Below are positions 15,998-24,258 of a stretch of DNA of 64,000 bases, piece by piece. Both the position numbers and the translations under genes were made by a program. Numbering within the stretch: the first letter of the stretch is position 1; each line of letters begins with the position of its first letter. The stretch comes from Oceanicola sp. 22II-s10i (GTDB taxonomy: Bacteria; Pseudomonadota; Alphaproteobacteria; Rhodobacterales; Rhodobacteraceae), in contig NZ_AQQU01000001.1 of assembly GCF_002210105.1 (NCBI RefSeq), positions 1,214,501 to 1,278,500 of the forward strand, in the 5' to 3' direction. The notes under the pieces were generated by a model, which saw only the letters and a list, made by a program, of their open reading frames with translations, was not told where the DNA came from and ran no database searches.

Positions 15998-16630
15998 ATG
16001 CACCCGACCACACCCATTCCCGGCGAAGATCTTGCCGATCTGATCGCCTGTCCGAAATGCGACGCCCTTTACAAGGCGAGCGAACCGGCATCCATGGAAC
16101 GCGCCGTCTGCGCGCGGTGCCACACGGTGCTGATCGCCCCGCGCAAGGGGGCCGGGATGCGGCTGATCGCGGTGTCGCTGACGGTGGTGATCCTTGTCGT
16201 CGCGGCGACGCTGTTCCCCTTCCTGACGATCCGCATCGGCGGCGCCTCGCATTCCAGTTCGGTCCTCGACGCCGCGCTGTCGTTCCAGGGCGGTCTCTTC
16301 TTTGCGCTCGCTCTGGCCGTGGCCGCGCTGATCGTGTTCATCCCTGTGCTCAGGGCGCTTCTGATGCTTTACGTGCTGGTGCCCATCGTCTTCGACCGTC
16401 CGCCTGCGCGGGGTGCCAAGGCGGCGTTCCGCATGTCCGAGGATCTGCGCCCATGGTCGATGGCCGAGATCTTTGCGATCGGCTGTGCGGTGGCGCTGGT
16501 CAAGGTGGCCGACCTCGCGCAGGTCGAGTTCGGCCCGGCGTTCTACATGTTTTCCGTCTTGGTGGTGCTGGTCATCGTGCAGGACAGCTTTCTTTGCAGG
16601 TATTCGGTATGGAAATCCCTGGAGGCGTGA
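15998..16630 (+). CDS. pqiA: Paraquat-inducible protein A domain, first half
   Basis: A 210-residue protein with an N-terminal zinc-ribbon-like pair of CxxC motifs (ACPKCDALYK and CARCHTVL) followed by about four membrane spans, the layout of one PqiA half. ATG 15998 is preferred over an in-frame upstream ATG at 15935, since homology begins at DLADLIACPKC. E. coli PqiA is a single protein with two such halves; here the halves are separate overlapping genes. PqiA sits in the inner membrane and works with the MCE protein PqiB in lipid movement between membranes. Confidence 0.8.
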   Translation: MHPTTPIPGEDLADLIACPKCDALYKASEPASMERAVCARCHTVLIAPRKGAGMRLIAVSLTVVILVVAATLFPFLTIRIGGASHSSSVLDAALSFQGGLFFALALAVAALIVFIPVLRALLMLYVLVPIVFDRPPARGAKAAFRMSEDLRPWSMAEIFAIGCAVALVKVADLAQVEFGPAFYMFSVLVVLVIVQDSFLCRYSVWKSLEA

Positions 16631-17271
16631 GGTCCGCGCGCGAGGCGGGGCTGGTGGCCTGCCAGCGCTGCACGCGGGTCTGGCCCGCGGGCACCGAGGT
16701 CTGCGACCGTTGCGGGCACACCATCGAATCCCGTGACCACCTGGCGCTGCAGAAGGTCTGGGCGTGGTGGGTGGTCGGGCTGGCCTGCTACGTGCCCGCG
16801 AACGTCCTGCCGATGTTGTCCACCCGCACGCTGGTCATCCAGCAGGAAAACACGATCGTCGGCGGCGCGGTCGAACTGGCCGAACATGGCAACTGGGGGG
16901 TCGCGATCGTGATCCTCGTCGCTTCGGTCCTGATCCCGATGGGCAAGTTCGCCGTGATCGCCGCGCTTGCGATGAGCGTGCGCCACGGCAGCAGCATGAG
17001 CCGGATCCGGCGACAGCAGCTCTACGAGGTGGTCGAATACATCGGGCGCTGGTCGATGATCGACGTCTTCGTCGTGGCGCTGCTGTCCTCGCTGGTCCAG
17101 CTCGGCGCGCTGGCGGCCATTGTGCCCGGTCCCGCAAGCCTTTACTTCGCGCTGTCGGTGATATTCACCATGCTGTCGGCGCAGAGTTTCGACAGCCGGA
17201 TGATCTGGGATCCCGATGCGGTCGTAGATAAACAGGCGCGAGCCGCAGAACTGAGGAACCGCGCCGGATGA
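16609..17271 (+). CDS. pqiA: Paraquat-inducible protein A domain, second half
   Basis: A 220-residue homologue of the second PqiA half. Two CxxC motifs (ACQRCTRVW and VCDRCGHTI) precede four membrane spans that include the family-typical YVPANVLPML and SVLIPMGKF segments. The start ATG 16609 lies inside the end of the preceding gene (22-base overlap). A GTG at 16627 overlapping the upstream stop is an alternative, but its GGAGG would be too close. The stop overlaps the pqiB start (ATGA). Confidence 0.82.
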   Translation: MEIPGGVRSAREAGLVACQRCTRVWPAGTEVCDRCGHTIESRDHLALQKVWAWWVVGLACYVPANVLPMLSTRTLVIQQENTIVGGAVELAEHGNWGVAIVILVASVLIPMGKFAVIAALAMSVRHGSSMSRIRRQQLYEVVEYIGRWSMIDVFVVALLSSLVQLGALAAIVPGPASLYFALSVIFTMLSAQSFDSRMIWDPDAVVDKQARAAELRNRAG

Positions 17272-19649
17272 GCGACAGCGCCAACACTCCCCCTTCCGTG
17301 CCCGTTCAGCCCGTGCGGCGGTCGGTGTGGGAACGTGTGTCCATCGTCTGGGTGATTCCGCTGATCGCGCTGATCATTGCGCTTGGCGTGGCGTGGCAGA
17401 CCTACCAGAGCCAGGGCCCGGTGATCGAGATCGCCTTCGAGAACGCCAGCGGCATGGCCGCGAACGAGACAGAGCTGAGGTATCGCGACGTCGCGGTCGG
17501 CATCGTCGAGCGGGTGACGTTCACCGAGGACCTAAGCAAGGTGCTGGTCCGCGTCCGTCTGGACAAGGAAGTCGCGGATTACGTCGACGGCGACAGCCAG
17601 TTCTGGGTGGTCCGCCCGCGCATCTCGACCGAGGGGATCGAGGGGCTGGACACGGTTCTGACCGGCGTCTTCATCGAGGGCCTGTGGGATACGGAGCCCT
17701 CGGGCACCTTCCCGGTCCGGTTCGACGGTCTGGACGAGGCGCCGCTCTCGCGGGACGGGCGCACCGGGCTGCAGCTGCGGCTGCGCGCGACCGGGGATTC
17801 GGGCCTGACCGAGAACGCGCCGATCGTCTATCGCGGGATCGAGGTGGGCCGCATCGGCCGGGCCGAGGTGTCGCAGGACGGCAGCACGGTCGAGGCCCCG
17901 GCGCTGATCTTTGCGCCGCATGACCGGCTGATCTCGTCCGCCACGCGGTTCTGGGAAAGCTCCGGCTTCACCTTCAGCTTCGGGCCGAACGGGGCCGAGA
18001 TCGACTTCTCCTCGATCGCCTCGCTGATCTCGGGCGGGATCACCTTCTCGACCGTGGTGTCGGGGGGCGAGGCGGTGGACCCGGACACGGTCTATTCCGT
18101 CTACACCGACGAATCCTCGGCCCGCGCGAGCGTCTTCGCGGAATCCGACGGCACGCCGCTGATGCTGACCGCGATCTTCGAGGACAACGTCGCCGGCCTC
18201 GCCTCCGACAGCCCGGTCGACCTTGGCGGGGTCCGGGTCGGGCGCGTGCAGTCGGTCAACGGCATCGTGGACGAGGAACGGTTCGGCGACCGCAGGGTGC
18301 GGCTGGCGGCGACGATGGCGATCCGGCCCTCGCGGCTTGGCCTGCCGGATGGAAATTCGTCGCCGCAGGTGGCGCTCGACTTCTTCCGGAGCCAGGTGGC
18401 CGAGGGGCTGCGGGCACGGCTTGTGACATCGTCGATCCTGACGGGTGGTCTGAAGATAGAGCTGTTGATGGTCGATGACGCCGAACCGGCGGAACTGGAT
18501 GTCGACGCGCGACCCAACCCGCTGATCCCCACGACCGACAGCCAGATCGCGGATGTGTCGGCCACCGCGGAGGGCCTGTTCGAGCGGATCAACAGCCTGC
18601 CGATCGAAGGGCTGATGCAGTCCGCCATCGGCGCGATGGACAACGTGAGCCGGTTCATCGCCAACGACGACCTGCGGCAGGTGCCCGGCGATCTGCGGGG
18701 GCTGCTTGGTGACGCACGCGGGCTGATCGGGTCCGAGGCCGCGCAGGAACTGCCGGTAGAGCTGACGCGCACGGCGACCGAGCTGCGGACGCTGGTGGAA
18801 CGTCTGAACACCGAACGCTCGGTCGAGCGGCTGCTGGCCGCGGTCGATGCCGTGGCGGTGGCGGGCACGTCTGCCTCCGAAGCCGTGGCTGGCGTGCCGA
18901 CCCTGATCGAACAGCTCGAGGCCGTGGCGGCCAAGGCGAACGCCCTGCCGCTGGAGGACCTCGTGACCCAGCTTCGCGACGTGGCCGACAGCGCCAATGC
19001 CGTTCTGGGCACCGATGCGGCACGGGCCCTGCCTGCCGCCGCGACCGACAGCCTGACCGAGTTGAGCACTCTGCTGGCCGACCTGCGTGAACGCAACGTG
19101 GCTGGCAATGCCGCTGAAGCGCTCAGCGCGGTGAGCGAGGCGGCGGCCAAGCTGTCGGCCTCGGTCGATGGGGTGCCCGCGCTGATCGAGAAGATCGACG
19201 CCGTGGCTGCCAAGGCGGGCGAGCTGCCGCTGGACGAACTGGCCGACCGCCTGTCGTCGCTGCTGGCCTCGGCCGATGCGCTTATCGGCACGGATGCCGC
19301 GCGCGCACTGCCCGCCGACCTGTCCGAGGCGCTGGCCAGCCTGCGCGCCGTGCTGGACGATCTGCGCGAGGGCGGGGTGATCGAGAACGCCAACCGCACC
19401 TTCGCCTCGGCCAGCGACGCGGCCGATGCGATTTCCGCCGCCGCCACCGACCTGCCCGCGCTGATCCGCCGGGCACAGGCGGTGCTGGGGCAGGCGTCCG
19501 AGATGCTGCGCGGCTACGATGCCTCGAACGGTGTCGGACGCGAAGCCTCGCAGGCGCTGAGAGAAGTCGAACGCGCCGCCGCCGCCGTCAGCTCGCTGGC
19601 GCGCGCCCTTGAACGCAATCCGAACTCGCTGCTGTTCGGAAGGAGATGA
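17268..19649 (+). CDS. pqiB: MCE/MlaD-domain intermembrane transport protein PqiB, extended C-terminus
   Basis: A 793-residue protein with one N-terminal membrane span (about 25-45) and three successive MCE domains (about 50-150, 160-285 and 295-415). A long C-terminal helical region runs from about 425 to the end. E. coli PqiB has three MCE domains, forms stacked hexameric rings with a needle-like coiled coil, and is about 546 residues. Here the helical part is much longer and built of related blocks starting near residues 443, 559 and 651, each with an LP-hydrophobic-acidic start and GTDAARALP-type centre. The likely role is lipid passage through the periplasm. It overlaps both pqiA and pqiC. 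Confidence 0.88.
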   Translation: MSDSANTPPSVPVQPVRRSVWERVSIVWVIPLIALIIALGVAWQTYQSQGPVIEIAFENASGMAANETELRYRDVAVGIVERVTFTEDLSKVLVRVRLDKEVADYVDGDSQFWVVRPRISTEGIEGLDTVLTGVFIEGLWDTEPSGTFPVRFDGLDEAPLSRDGRTGLQLRLRATGDSGLTENAPIVYRGIEVGRIGRAEVSQDGSTVEAPALIFAPHDRLISSATRFWESSGFTFSFGPNGAEIDFSSIASLISGGITFSTVVSGGEAVDPDTVYSVYTDESSARASVFAESDGTPLMLTAIFEDNVAGLASDSPVDLGGVRVGRVQSVNGIVDEERFGDRRVRLAATMAIRPSRLGLPDGNSSPQVALDFFRSQVAEGLRARLVTSSILTGGLKIELLMVDDAEPAELDVDARPNPLIPTTDSQIADVSATAEGLFERINSLPIEGLMQSAIGAMDNVSRFIANDDLRQVPGDLRGLLGDARGLIGSEAAQELPVELTRTATELRTLVERLNTERSVERLLAAVDAVAVAGTSASEAVAGVPTLIEQLEAVAAKANALPLEDLVTQLRDVADSANAVLGTDAARALPAAATDSLTELSTLLADLRERNVAGNAAEALSAVSEAAAKLSASVDGVPALIEKIDAVAAKAGELPLDELADRLSSLLASADALIGTDAARALPADLSEALASLRAVLDDLREGGVIENANRTFASASDAADAISAAATDLPALIRRAQAVLGQASEMLRGYDASNGVGREASQALREVERAAAAVSSLARALERNPNSLLFGRR

Positions 19650-20215
19650 CCGTGCGCCTGTCCCTGATCCCCGCCCTGTTCGGCCTTGCCATCCTGTCCG
19701 CCTGCGGCGGCAAGTCCGAGCTCTATTCGGTCCCCGCGGCACCGGTCGAAACCAGCCGGATCGGCATTTCCTTCCGCTCGGTCGAGGTGCGGCAGGTGTC
19801 GCTGCCGACCTACGCGGCGGGCGACGAAATCCACGTTCGCGGCAAGGGCGGGGCCCTGACGTCCAGCGGCATGCTGTGGTCGGACGAGCCCGCGCGGGCG
19901 GTGTCACTGGAACTGGCGCGATACCTGTCGCAGATGACCGGCGCCCGCGTCGCGCCCGAACCCTGGCCCTTCGTCGATCGTGCTGCGGCGACCGTGGATG
20001 TCCGGGTCGAGGAGATGTTCGCGGACGGCGAAACGCTTTTCCTTATGTCCGGCCAGTACTTCGTCGCGCCGGACAACGGCGGGCGGGACCGGTCGGGGCT
20101 CTTTTCGCTCAGCGCACCGATCACGCCGGGCGGCGGTGCGGCGGCCATCGCGGCCGCGCGCGGCGAGGTCGTGCGCGACCTGGCCCGGCTGATCGCCCAG
20201 AAGGGCCTGCGCTGA
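19646..20215 (+). CDS. pqiC: PqiC/DUF330-type transport auxiliary lipoprotein
   Basis: A 189-residue lipoprotein with a signal peptide ending in a lipobox (ILSACGG, Cys20), then the ABC-transport auxiliary domain seen in PqiC (LYSVPA, and WSDEPARAVSLELARYLSQ near residues 75-95). PqiC is anchored in the outer membrane and meets the tip of the PqiB needle. The start ATG 19646 overlaps the pqiB stop (ATGA). It is the last gene of the MCE operon; the sphingolipid-like operon follows after about 250 bases on the same strand. Confidence 0.82.
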   Translation: MTVRLSLIPALFGLAILSACGGKSELYSVPAAPVETSRIGISFRSVEVRQVSLPTYAAGDEIHVRGKGGALTSSGMLWSDEPARAVSLELARYLSQMTGARVAPEPWPFVDRAAATVDVRVEEMFADGETLFLMSGQYFVAPDNGGRDRSGLFSLSAPITPGGGAAAIAAARGEVVRDLARLIAQKGLR

Positions 20216-20261
20216 CCTGCCCCCGTGTGCGCGGAAATTGGCCTAGCGTTCACGGACTGTG

Positions 20262-20300
20262 TTACAAATGTTTCGGAAATCGGCATATTACGGGACGTAA
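20262..20300 (+). promoter_or_regulatory. Candidate promoter and palindrome upstream of the SPT operon
   Basis: TTACAA (20262-20267) and CATATT (20284-20289) are spaced by 16 bases, like weak -35 and -10 boxes. A palindrome TTACG-GGA-CGTAA (20288-20300) overlaps the end of the -10 box, where a repressor could act. The rest of the 20216-20462 gap shows no clear gene. The promoter is a reading by eye only. Confidence 0.3.
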
Positions 20301-20462
20301 CTGTCATCCCCGGCACAGCGTCGCCGGCATGTCGGCCTTTCCCCTTTCTTGCATTGCGTGACGGATTTATGATCTCTAAGAGTGCGTCCGATCGGTGTCC
20401 GTCAGCTTGAATTCCCTTTCGGCCCCGAACCCAGAACAGTGACGCCCGCGCCGGAGGGAAGA

Positions 20463-21698
20463 GTGGATAAGCCGAACCCCAAGAGTTCGAGTTTCGAAGG
20501 TTATGCACGCCGCCGTTTCAAAATGGCAGGCAAGGCATTGCTCGAAGGTGGGCATCCCTGGTTCGCCCAGGTCGACGCCCTGGCCGCTGCTGCAAAGGAT
20601 GTGCCCGGCGGGTTCCTGAGCTTTGCGCATTACGACTATCTCGGTCTGATGCATGACCCGCGGATGAACGCCGCGGCGAAAGAGGCGATCGACGCCTTCG
20701 GTTCGGGCGCCGGCGCCTCCCGCCTCGTCGGCGGCGAGCGCACCGCGCACCGCAAGTTCGAAGAAGACATGGCCGAGTTCCTTGGCGTCGGCGGCGTGCT
20801 GGCGATGATCTCGGGCTACCTGACGAACATGTCCATCATCAGCCACATCATGGGGCCGCGCGATCTGGTCATCACCGACGACCTCGCGCACAACTCCATC
20901 GTGATGGGGGCCAAGGCCGGACGGTTCGAATACAAGAAATTCCGCCATAACGACCTCGATCACCTGGAGCATATCCTGGAGACGGAACGGTCGAACTACG
21001 CCCGCGTTCTCATCGCGGCTGAGGGACTTTACTCCATGGACGGCGACCTTGCCGACCTGCCGCGGCTGGTCGACATCAAGGACCGTCACGACGCCTGGCT
21101 CCTTCTGGACGAGGCGCATTCCTACGGCGTTCTGGGCGAAACGGGCCGCGGCCTGTGTGAACGTGCCGGCGTCGACCCCGAGCGGGTCGAGCTGCAGATC
21201 GGCACGCTTTCCAAGAGCTTTGCCTCCTCGGGCGGTTTCATCGCCGCCTCGAAAGAGGTCATCGAATGGCTCCGGTTCACGCTGCCCTGCTTCGTCTATT
21301 CGGTGGGCCTCTCGCCCGCCACTCTGGCCACCGCGCAGACGTCTCTCGACCTGCTGAAGGCGGAACCCGAACGGGTTCGCAAACTGCGCCGCAACAGCCA
21401 GATGTTCCTGAACAAGGCCCGTGCGGCGGGCCTGAACACTTTCACCGCGGTCGGTGAGGCAGTCGTTCCCGTGCTGTTCCAGACGCAGGCGCAGGTGCTT
21501 GCGGTTTCGCATATCCTGCTGGAACAGGGGATCTACGCGCCGCCGATCGTCCATGTGGGCGTACCGAAGGACCTGCCGCGCATCCGGTTCTTCATCTCCG
21601 CCGCGCATGAGGAGGCCGACATCGACCGGGTGATCACGGCGCTGCAGCACGCAGCGGAGATGACCGCTGATCTCTCCGGCCAGGCTGTCGGTACGTAA
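20463..21698 (+). CDS. spt: Alpha-oxoamine synthase, probable serine palmitoyltransferase
   Basis: A 411-residue fold-type I PLP enzyme of the alpha-oxoamine synthase family. The block SFAHYDYLGL is near 53-62, GAGASRLVGGERTAHRKFE near 83-100, DDLAHNSI (stacking His143) near 139-146 and LLLDEAHSYG (Asp216, His219) near 213-222. The Schiff-base lysine is Lys251 in GTLSKSFASSGG. Relatives make 8-amino-7-oxononanoate, 2-amino-3-oxobutyrate, aminolevulinate or 3-ketosphinganine. The neighbouring 3-ketosphinganine reductase-like gene favours serine palmitoyltransferase, and no biotin genes are nearby. GTG 20463 is chosen for its strong GGAGGGAAGA; GTGs at 20439 and 20382 are alternatives. First gene of a seven-gene operon. 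Confidence 0.75.
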   Translation: MDKPNPKSSSFEGYARRRFKMAGKALLEGGHPWFAQVDALAAAAKDVPGGFLSFAHYDYLGLMHDPRMNAAAKEAIDAFGSGAGASRLVGGERTAHRKFEEDMAEFLGVGGVLAMISGYLTNMSIISHIMGPRDLVITDDLAHNSIVMGAKAGRFEYKKFRHNDLDHLEHILETERSNYARVLIAAEGLYSMDGDLADLPRLVDIKDRHDAWLLLDEAHSYGVLGETGRGLCERAGVDPERVELQIGTLSKSFASSGGFIAASKEVIEWLRFTLPCFVYSVGLSPATLATAQTSLDLLKAEPERVRKLRRNSQMFLNKARAAGLNTFTAVGEAVVPVLFQTQAQVLAVSHILLEQGIYAPPIVHVGVPKDLPRIRFFISAAHEEADIDRVITALQHAAEMTADLSGQAVGT

Positions 21699-21702
21699 CT
21701 CA

Positions 21703-22320
21703 ATGACACAGACCTTCACTGCATCCCCGGCTTTTGCCAGGGGGCTGATGGCGCTCTTTCTCGCGTTTCTCACCGCTGTCGCACTGACGGCGGCCCCGGC
21801 CACGGCTGCACCTCAGCTGTCGCTGGAGAACCGTGCCGTGTCCGGCGCAATGCCGGTCGTGAACGGCGCCTACCAGACGCCGCGCGACGGCGGGCAGGTC
21901 TTCTATATCCAGCGCTCGTCCAACGCCAACACCGTGGTCTATGCGACCAAGGTCAGCGGCGGGCAGATCGACCCCAAGACCCCCGTCTCCGCCTACTGGC
22001 GCCGGTACAACACCAGCGGCGAGGCCAAGGCGCTCGGGTCGATGGAACGCAGCATGGCCTATGGCGTGTCGTCCAAGGCAAATGGCGACGGCACCTATAA
22101 CGTCAGCTTCAAGGCGCTGCCGTCCAAGGTGATGACGCTCAAGGTGGTCGATGGCCGCCCTGCGCTGTTTTCCCGCATGGGCGACACCGATGCACGACTG
22201 GTTTACGCCTACCTCGACGTGGATGAGAGCGGGCTGCTGCCCAAGGTCACCCGGCTGAAACTGATCGGCCGTGCCCCGTCGGGCAAGTACGTGATGGAAA
22301 CATATAAAGTTAACGGCTGA
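21703..22320 (+). CDS. Secreted DUF4833-type protein
   Basis: A 205-residue protein with a signal peptide (hydrophobic 14-30, cleavage near TAAPATAAP) and a single domain resembling DUF4833. Supporting blocks are QVFYIQRSSNANTVVYATKV, PVSAYWRRYNTSGEAKAL and a C-terminal RLKLIGRAPSGKYVMETYKVNG. It should be periplasmic. It starts 4 bases after the SPT-like gene and ends 10 bases before inositol-phosphate synthase, so it is certainly within this operon. The molecular role is unknown. Its position suggests a part in handling or moving the lipid product. Confidence 0.65.
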   Translation: MTQTFTASPAFARGLMALFLAFLTAVALTAAPATAAPQLSLENRAVSGAMPVVNGAYQTPRDGGQVFYIQRSSNANTVVYATKVSGGQIDPKTPVSAYWRRYNTSGEAKALGSMERSMAYGVSSKANGDGTYNVSFKALPSKVMTLKVVDGRPALFSRMGDTDARLVYAYLDVDESGLLPKVTRLKLIGRAPSGKYVMETYKVNG

Positions 22321-22330
22321 GAGAGCTGGA

Positions 22331-23440
22331 ATGACAACTGACAAGAAGGCCCCGATCCGGGTCGCAATCGCCGGGGTCGGCAACTGTGCAAGCTCGCTGG
22401 TTCAAGGCGTAAGCTACTGCAAGCGGATGGGTGACAAGGCCATCGGCGTGAGCTTCCCCGAGCTTGGCGGCTACGCGCCGTCCGACATCGAATTCGTGGC
22501 GGCCTTCGACGTCGACGCGCGCAAGGTGGGCCGTCCGCTGGGTGAGGCCATCATGGCCGAGCCGAACTGCACGGCCATTTTCGAAACCGAGGTGTCGGAG
22601 CACAAGGCCAAGGTGCTGCGTGGTCCGGACCTCGACGGCGTGTCTGCGTTCATGAAGAACCAGAACCCGCACCGCGCGTTCCAGGTCTCGCCCGAGCCGC
22701 AGATGTCCAAGACCGAGGTGATCGAGGTTCTGAAGAGCTCGAACGCCGAAGTGCTGATCATCTTCCTGCCCGTCGGCTCCATCGACGCGGTCGAGTTCTA
22801 CGCCGAATGCGCGCTGCAGGCAGGTGTGTCGATCGTCAACGGCATCCCGGTCTTCATCGTGTCCAACCCGACCTGGGCCAAGCGGTTCGAAGCCGCCGGC
22901 ATCCCGGTTCTGGGCGACGACTTCAAGGCGCAGTTCGGCGCGACGATCATGCACCGTGCGATTGCACAGCTCGCTGACATGCGCGGCGTGCAGATCGACC
23001 GGACCTATCAGCTGAACGTCGGCGGCAACACCGACTTCCTGAACATGATGGACGGCGACCGGCTGGCGATGAAGCGCGAGTCGAAGACCGAAGCGGTGCA
23101 GGAAAGCATGAAGACCCGTCTCGCCAATGACGAGATCCGGGTCGGTCCGTCGGATTATGTGCCGTGGCTGAACGACCGCAAGGTCGCCTACATCCGTCTG
23201 GAAGGCCGTCTGTTCGGCGGTGTCTCGACCTCGGTCGAGATGCGGCTGGAGGTCGAGGACAGCCCGAACGCGGCGGCCGAGGCGCTGGCGGCGATCCGCT
23301 GCGCCCGTATCGCCCGCGACCGCGGCATGGCCGGTCCGGTGACCGCCGCGTCCGCCTTCATCTTCAAGCACCCGCCGGTCCAGATGGGCGACGAAGAAGC
23401 CTATCGCAAGATGGTCGAGTTCGCCGACGGGAACGCCTGA
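22331..23440 (+). CDS. ino1: myo-Inositol-1-phosphate synthase
   Basis: A 369-residue enzyme converting glucose 6-phosphate to 1L-myo-inositol 1-phosphate with bound NAD. The Rossmann start VAIAGVGNCASSLVQG is near 11-26, and the family signatures GDDFKAQFGATI (about 196-207) and LNVGGNTDFLNM (about 229-240) are complete. Lys and Asp residues of the active site are expected in RLAMKRESKT and VPWLNDRKVA. The length fits the short prokaryotic form. Placement between a serine palmitoyltransferase-like and a ketosphinganine reductase-like gene indicates the inositol is destined for a lipid. Confidence 0.88.
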   Translation: MTTDKKAPIRVAIAGVGNCASSLVQGVSYCKRMGDKAIGVSFPELGGYAPSDIEFVAAFDVDARKVGRPLGEAIMAEPNCTAIFETEVSEHKAKVLRGPDLDGVSAFMKNQNPHRAFQVSPEPQMSKTEVIEVLKSSNAEVLIIFLPVGSIDAVEFYAECALQAGVSIVNGIPVFIVSNPTWAKRFEAAGIPVLGDDFKAQFGATIMHRAIAQLADMRGVQIDRTYQLNVGGNTDFLNMMDGDRLAMKRESKTEAVQESMKTRLANDEIRVGPSDYVPWLNDRKVAYIRLEGRLFGGVSTSVEMRLEVEDSPNAAAEALAAIRCARIARDRGMAGPVTAASAFIFKHPPVQMGDEEAYRKMVEFADGNA

Positions 23441-23442
23441 CA

Positions 23443-24258
23443 ATGACCCAGCCCGATGAGCACGCCCCGGCCTGGATTTCGGGCGGGTCGAGCGGCATCG
23501 GGCTCGAGGTCGCCCGACAACTGGCCGCCCGAGGGCGGCCAGTTGTGCTTCTGGCCCGCAACGAGGAGCGCATGGCGACTGCCGCCGCGCTGATCGGCAA
23601 GGACGTTCCGGGCGCCGTCGTCTCCTGCATTCCCTGCGACGTCACCGATTACGCCGCCGTCGAGGCCGCCGCCGCCCATGCCATCGCCGAACACGGCGCG
23701 CCGGGCGTGGTGGTGGCGAGCGCGGGTCTGGCCGAGCCAGGTGTCTTCCTTGAACAGCGCATCGAGGCGCATCAGGCGCAGTTCAACGCGAACTACGTCG
23801 GCACGCTGAACCTGTGTCATGTCGCGGCCCCGATCATGAAGGACGCGGGCGGCGGTCAACTGGCGCTGGTGTCCTCCGGCGCAGCCTTCTTCGGCATCTA
23901 CGGTTACGGCGCCTACGCGCCGTCGAAATTCGCCGTCCGCGCGCTGGCCGAGGTGCTGCGCGTGGAACTGGCGCCGCACGACATCGCCGTCACGCTCTGC
24001 TATCCGCCCGACACCGACACGCCGATGCTGGAATACGAGATGCGGACCAAGCCCGAGGCGACCAAGATCATCAGCGAGGGCGGCGGGCTCTGGAAACCCG
24101 AGGACGTGGCCGCCGCGCTGCTCAGGGGCATGGACAGGGGACGTTTTGCGGTGACACCCGGCTGGCAGATGAGCGCTCTCTACTGGATTGCGCCGCTGAT
24201 CTGGCCGATCATGCGCTGGCATCAGGGCAGGGTGATCCGCAAGGTGGCAGGTAAATGA
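23443..24258 (+). CDS. Short-chain dehydrogenase, probable 3-ketodihydrosphingosine reductase
   Basis: A 271-residue SDR. The NADP loop GGSSGIG is at 14-20, a catalytic Ser near 144, and YAPSK places Tyr158 and Lys162. The stretch CYPPDTDTP (about 186-194), followed by RTKPEATKIISE and a KPEDVA block, closely follows the signature region of eukaryotic 3-ketodihydrosphingosine reductases (PPDTDTPG then TKP then ISE then KPE). A hydrophobic C-terminal segment near 244-258 could associate with membrane, as in those enzymes. It would reduce 3-ketosphinganine to sphinganine, the second step after SPT. ATG 23443 follows the inositol synthase stop by 2 bases. A perfect 14-bp hairpin lies inside the gene. 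Confidence 0.8.
   Translation: MTQPDEHAPAWISGGSSGIGLEVARQLAARGRPVVLLARNEERMATAAALIGKDVPGAVVSCIPCDVTDYAAVEAAAAHAIAEHGAPGVVVASAGLAEPGVFLEQRIEAHQAQFNANYVGTLNLCHVAAPIMKDAGGGQLALVSSGAAFFGIYGYGAYAPSKFAVRALAEVLRVELAPHDIAVTLCYPPDTDTPMLEYEMRTKPEATKIISEGGGLWKPEDVAAALLRGMDRGRFAVTPGWQMSALYWIAPLIWPIMRWHQGRVIRKVAGK
23517..23546. repeat. Perfect 14-bp inverted repeat inside the reductase gene
   Basis: ACAACTGGCCGCCC (23517-23530) pairs without mismatch with GGGCGGCCAGTTGT (23533-23546) around a 2-base spacer. It encodes about residues 25-35 of the reductase, just after the NADP loop. A stem this long is not required by the protein sequence and would fold strongly in mRNA. Confidence 0.7.

Noticed and set aside
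20382-20462. Longer N-terminus of the SPT-like protein from GTG 20382
   Set aside because: No ribosome site precedes it, and the family fold starts after residue 27. GTG 20463 has a strong GGAGGGAAGA.
20463-21698. Reading the PLP enzyme as a biotin synthesis BioF
   Set aside because: No bioA, bioB, bioC or bioD genes are nearby, while a ketosphinganine reductase-like gene is three positions downstream. The biochemical call remains an inference.
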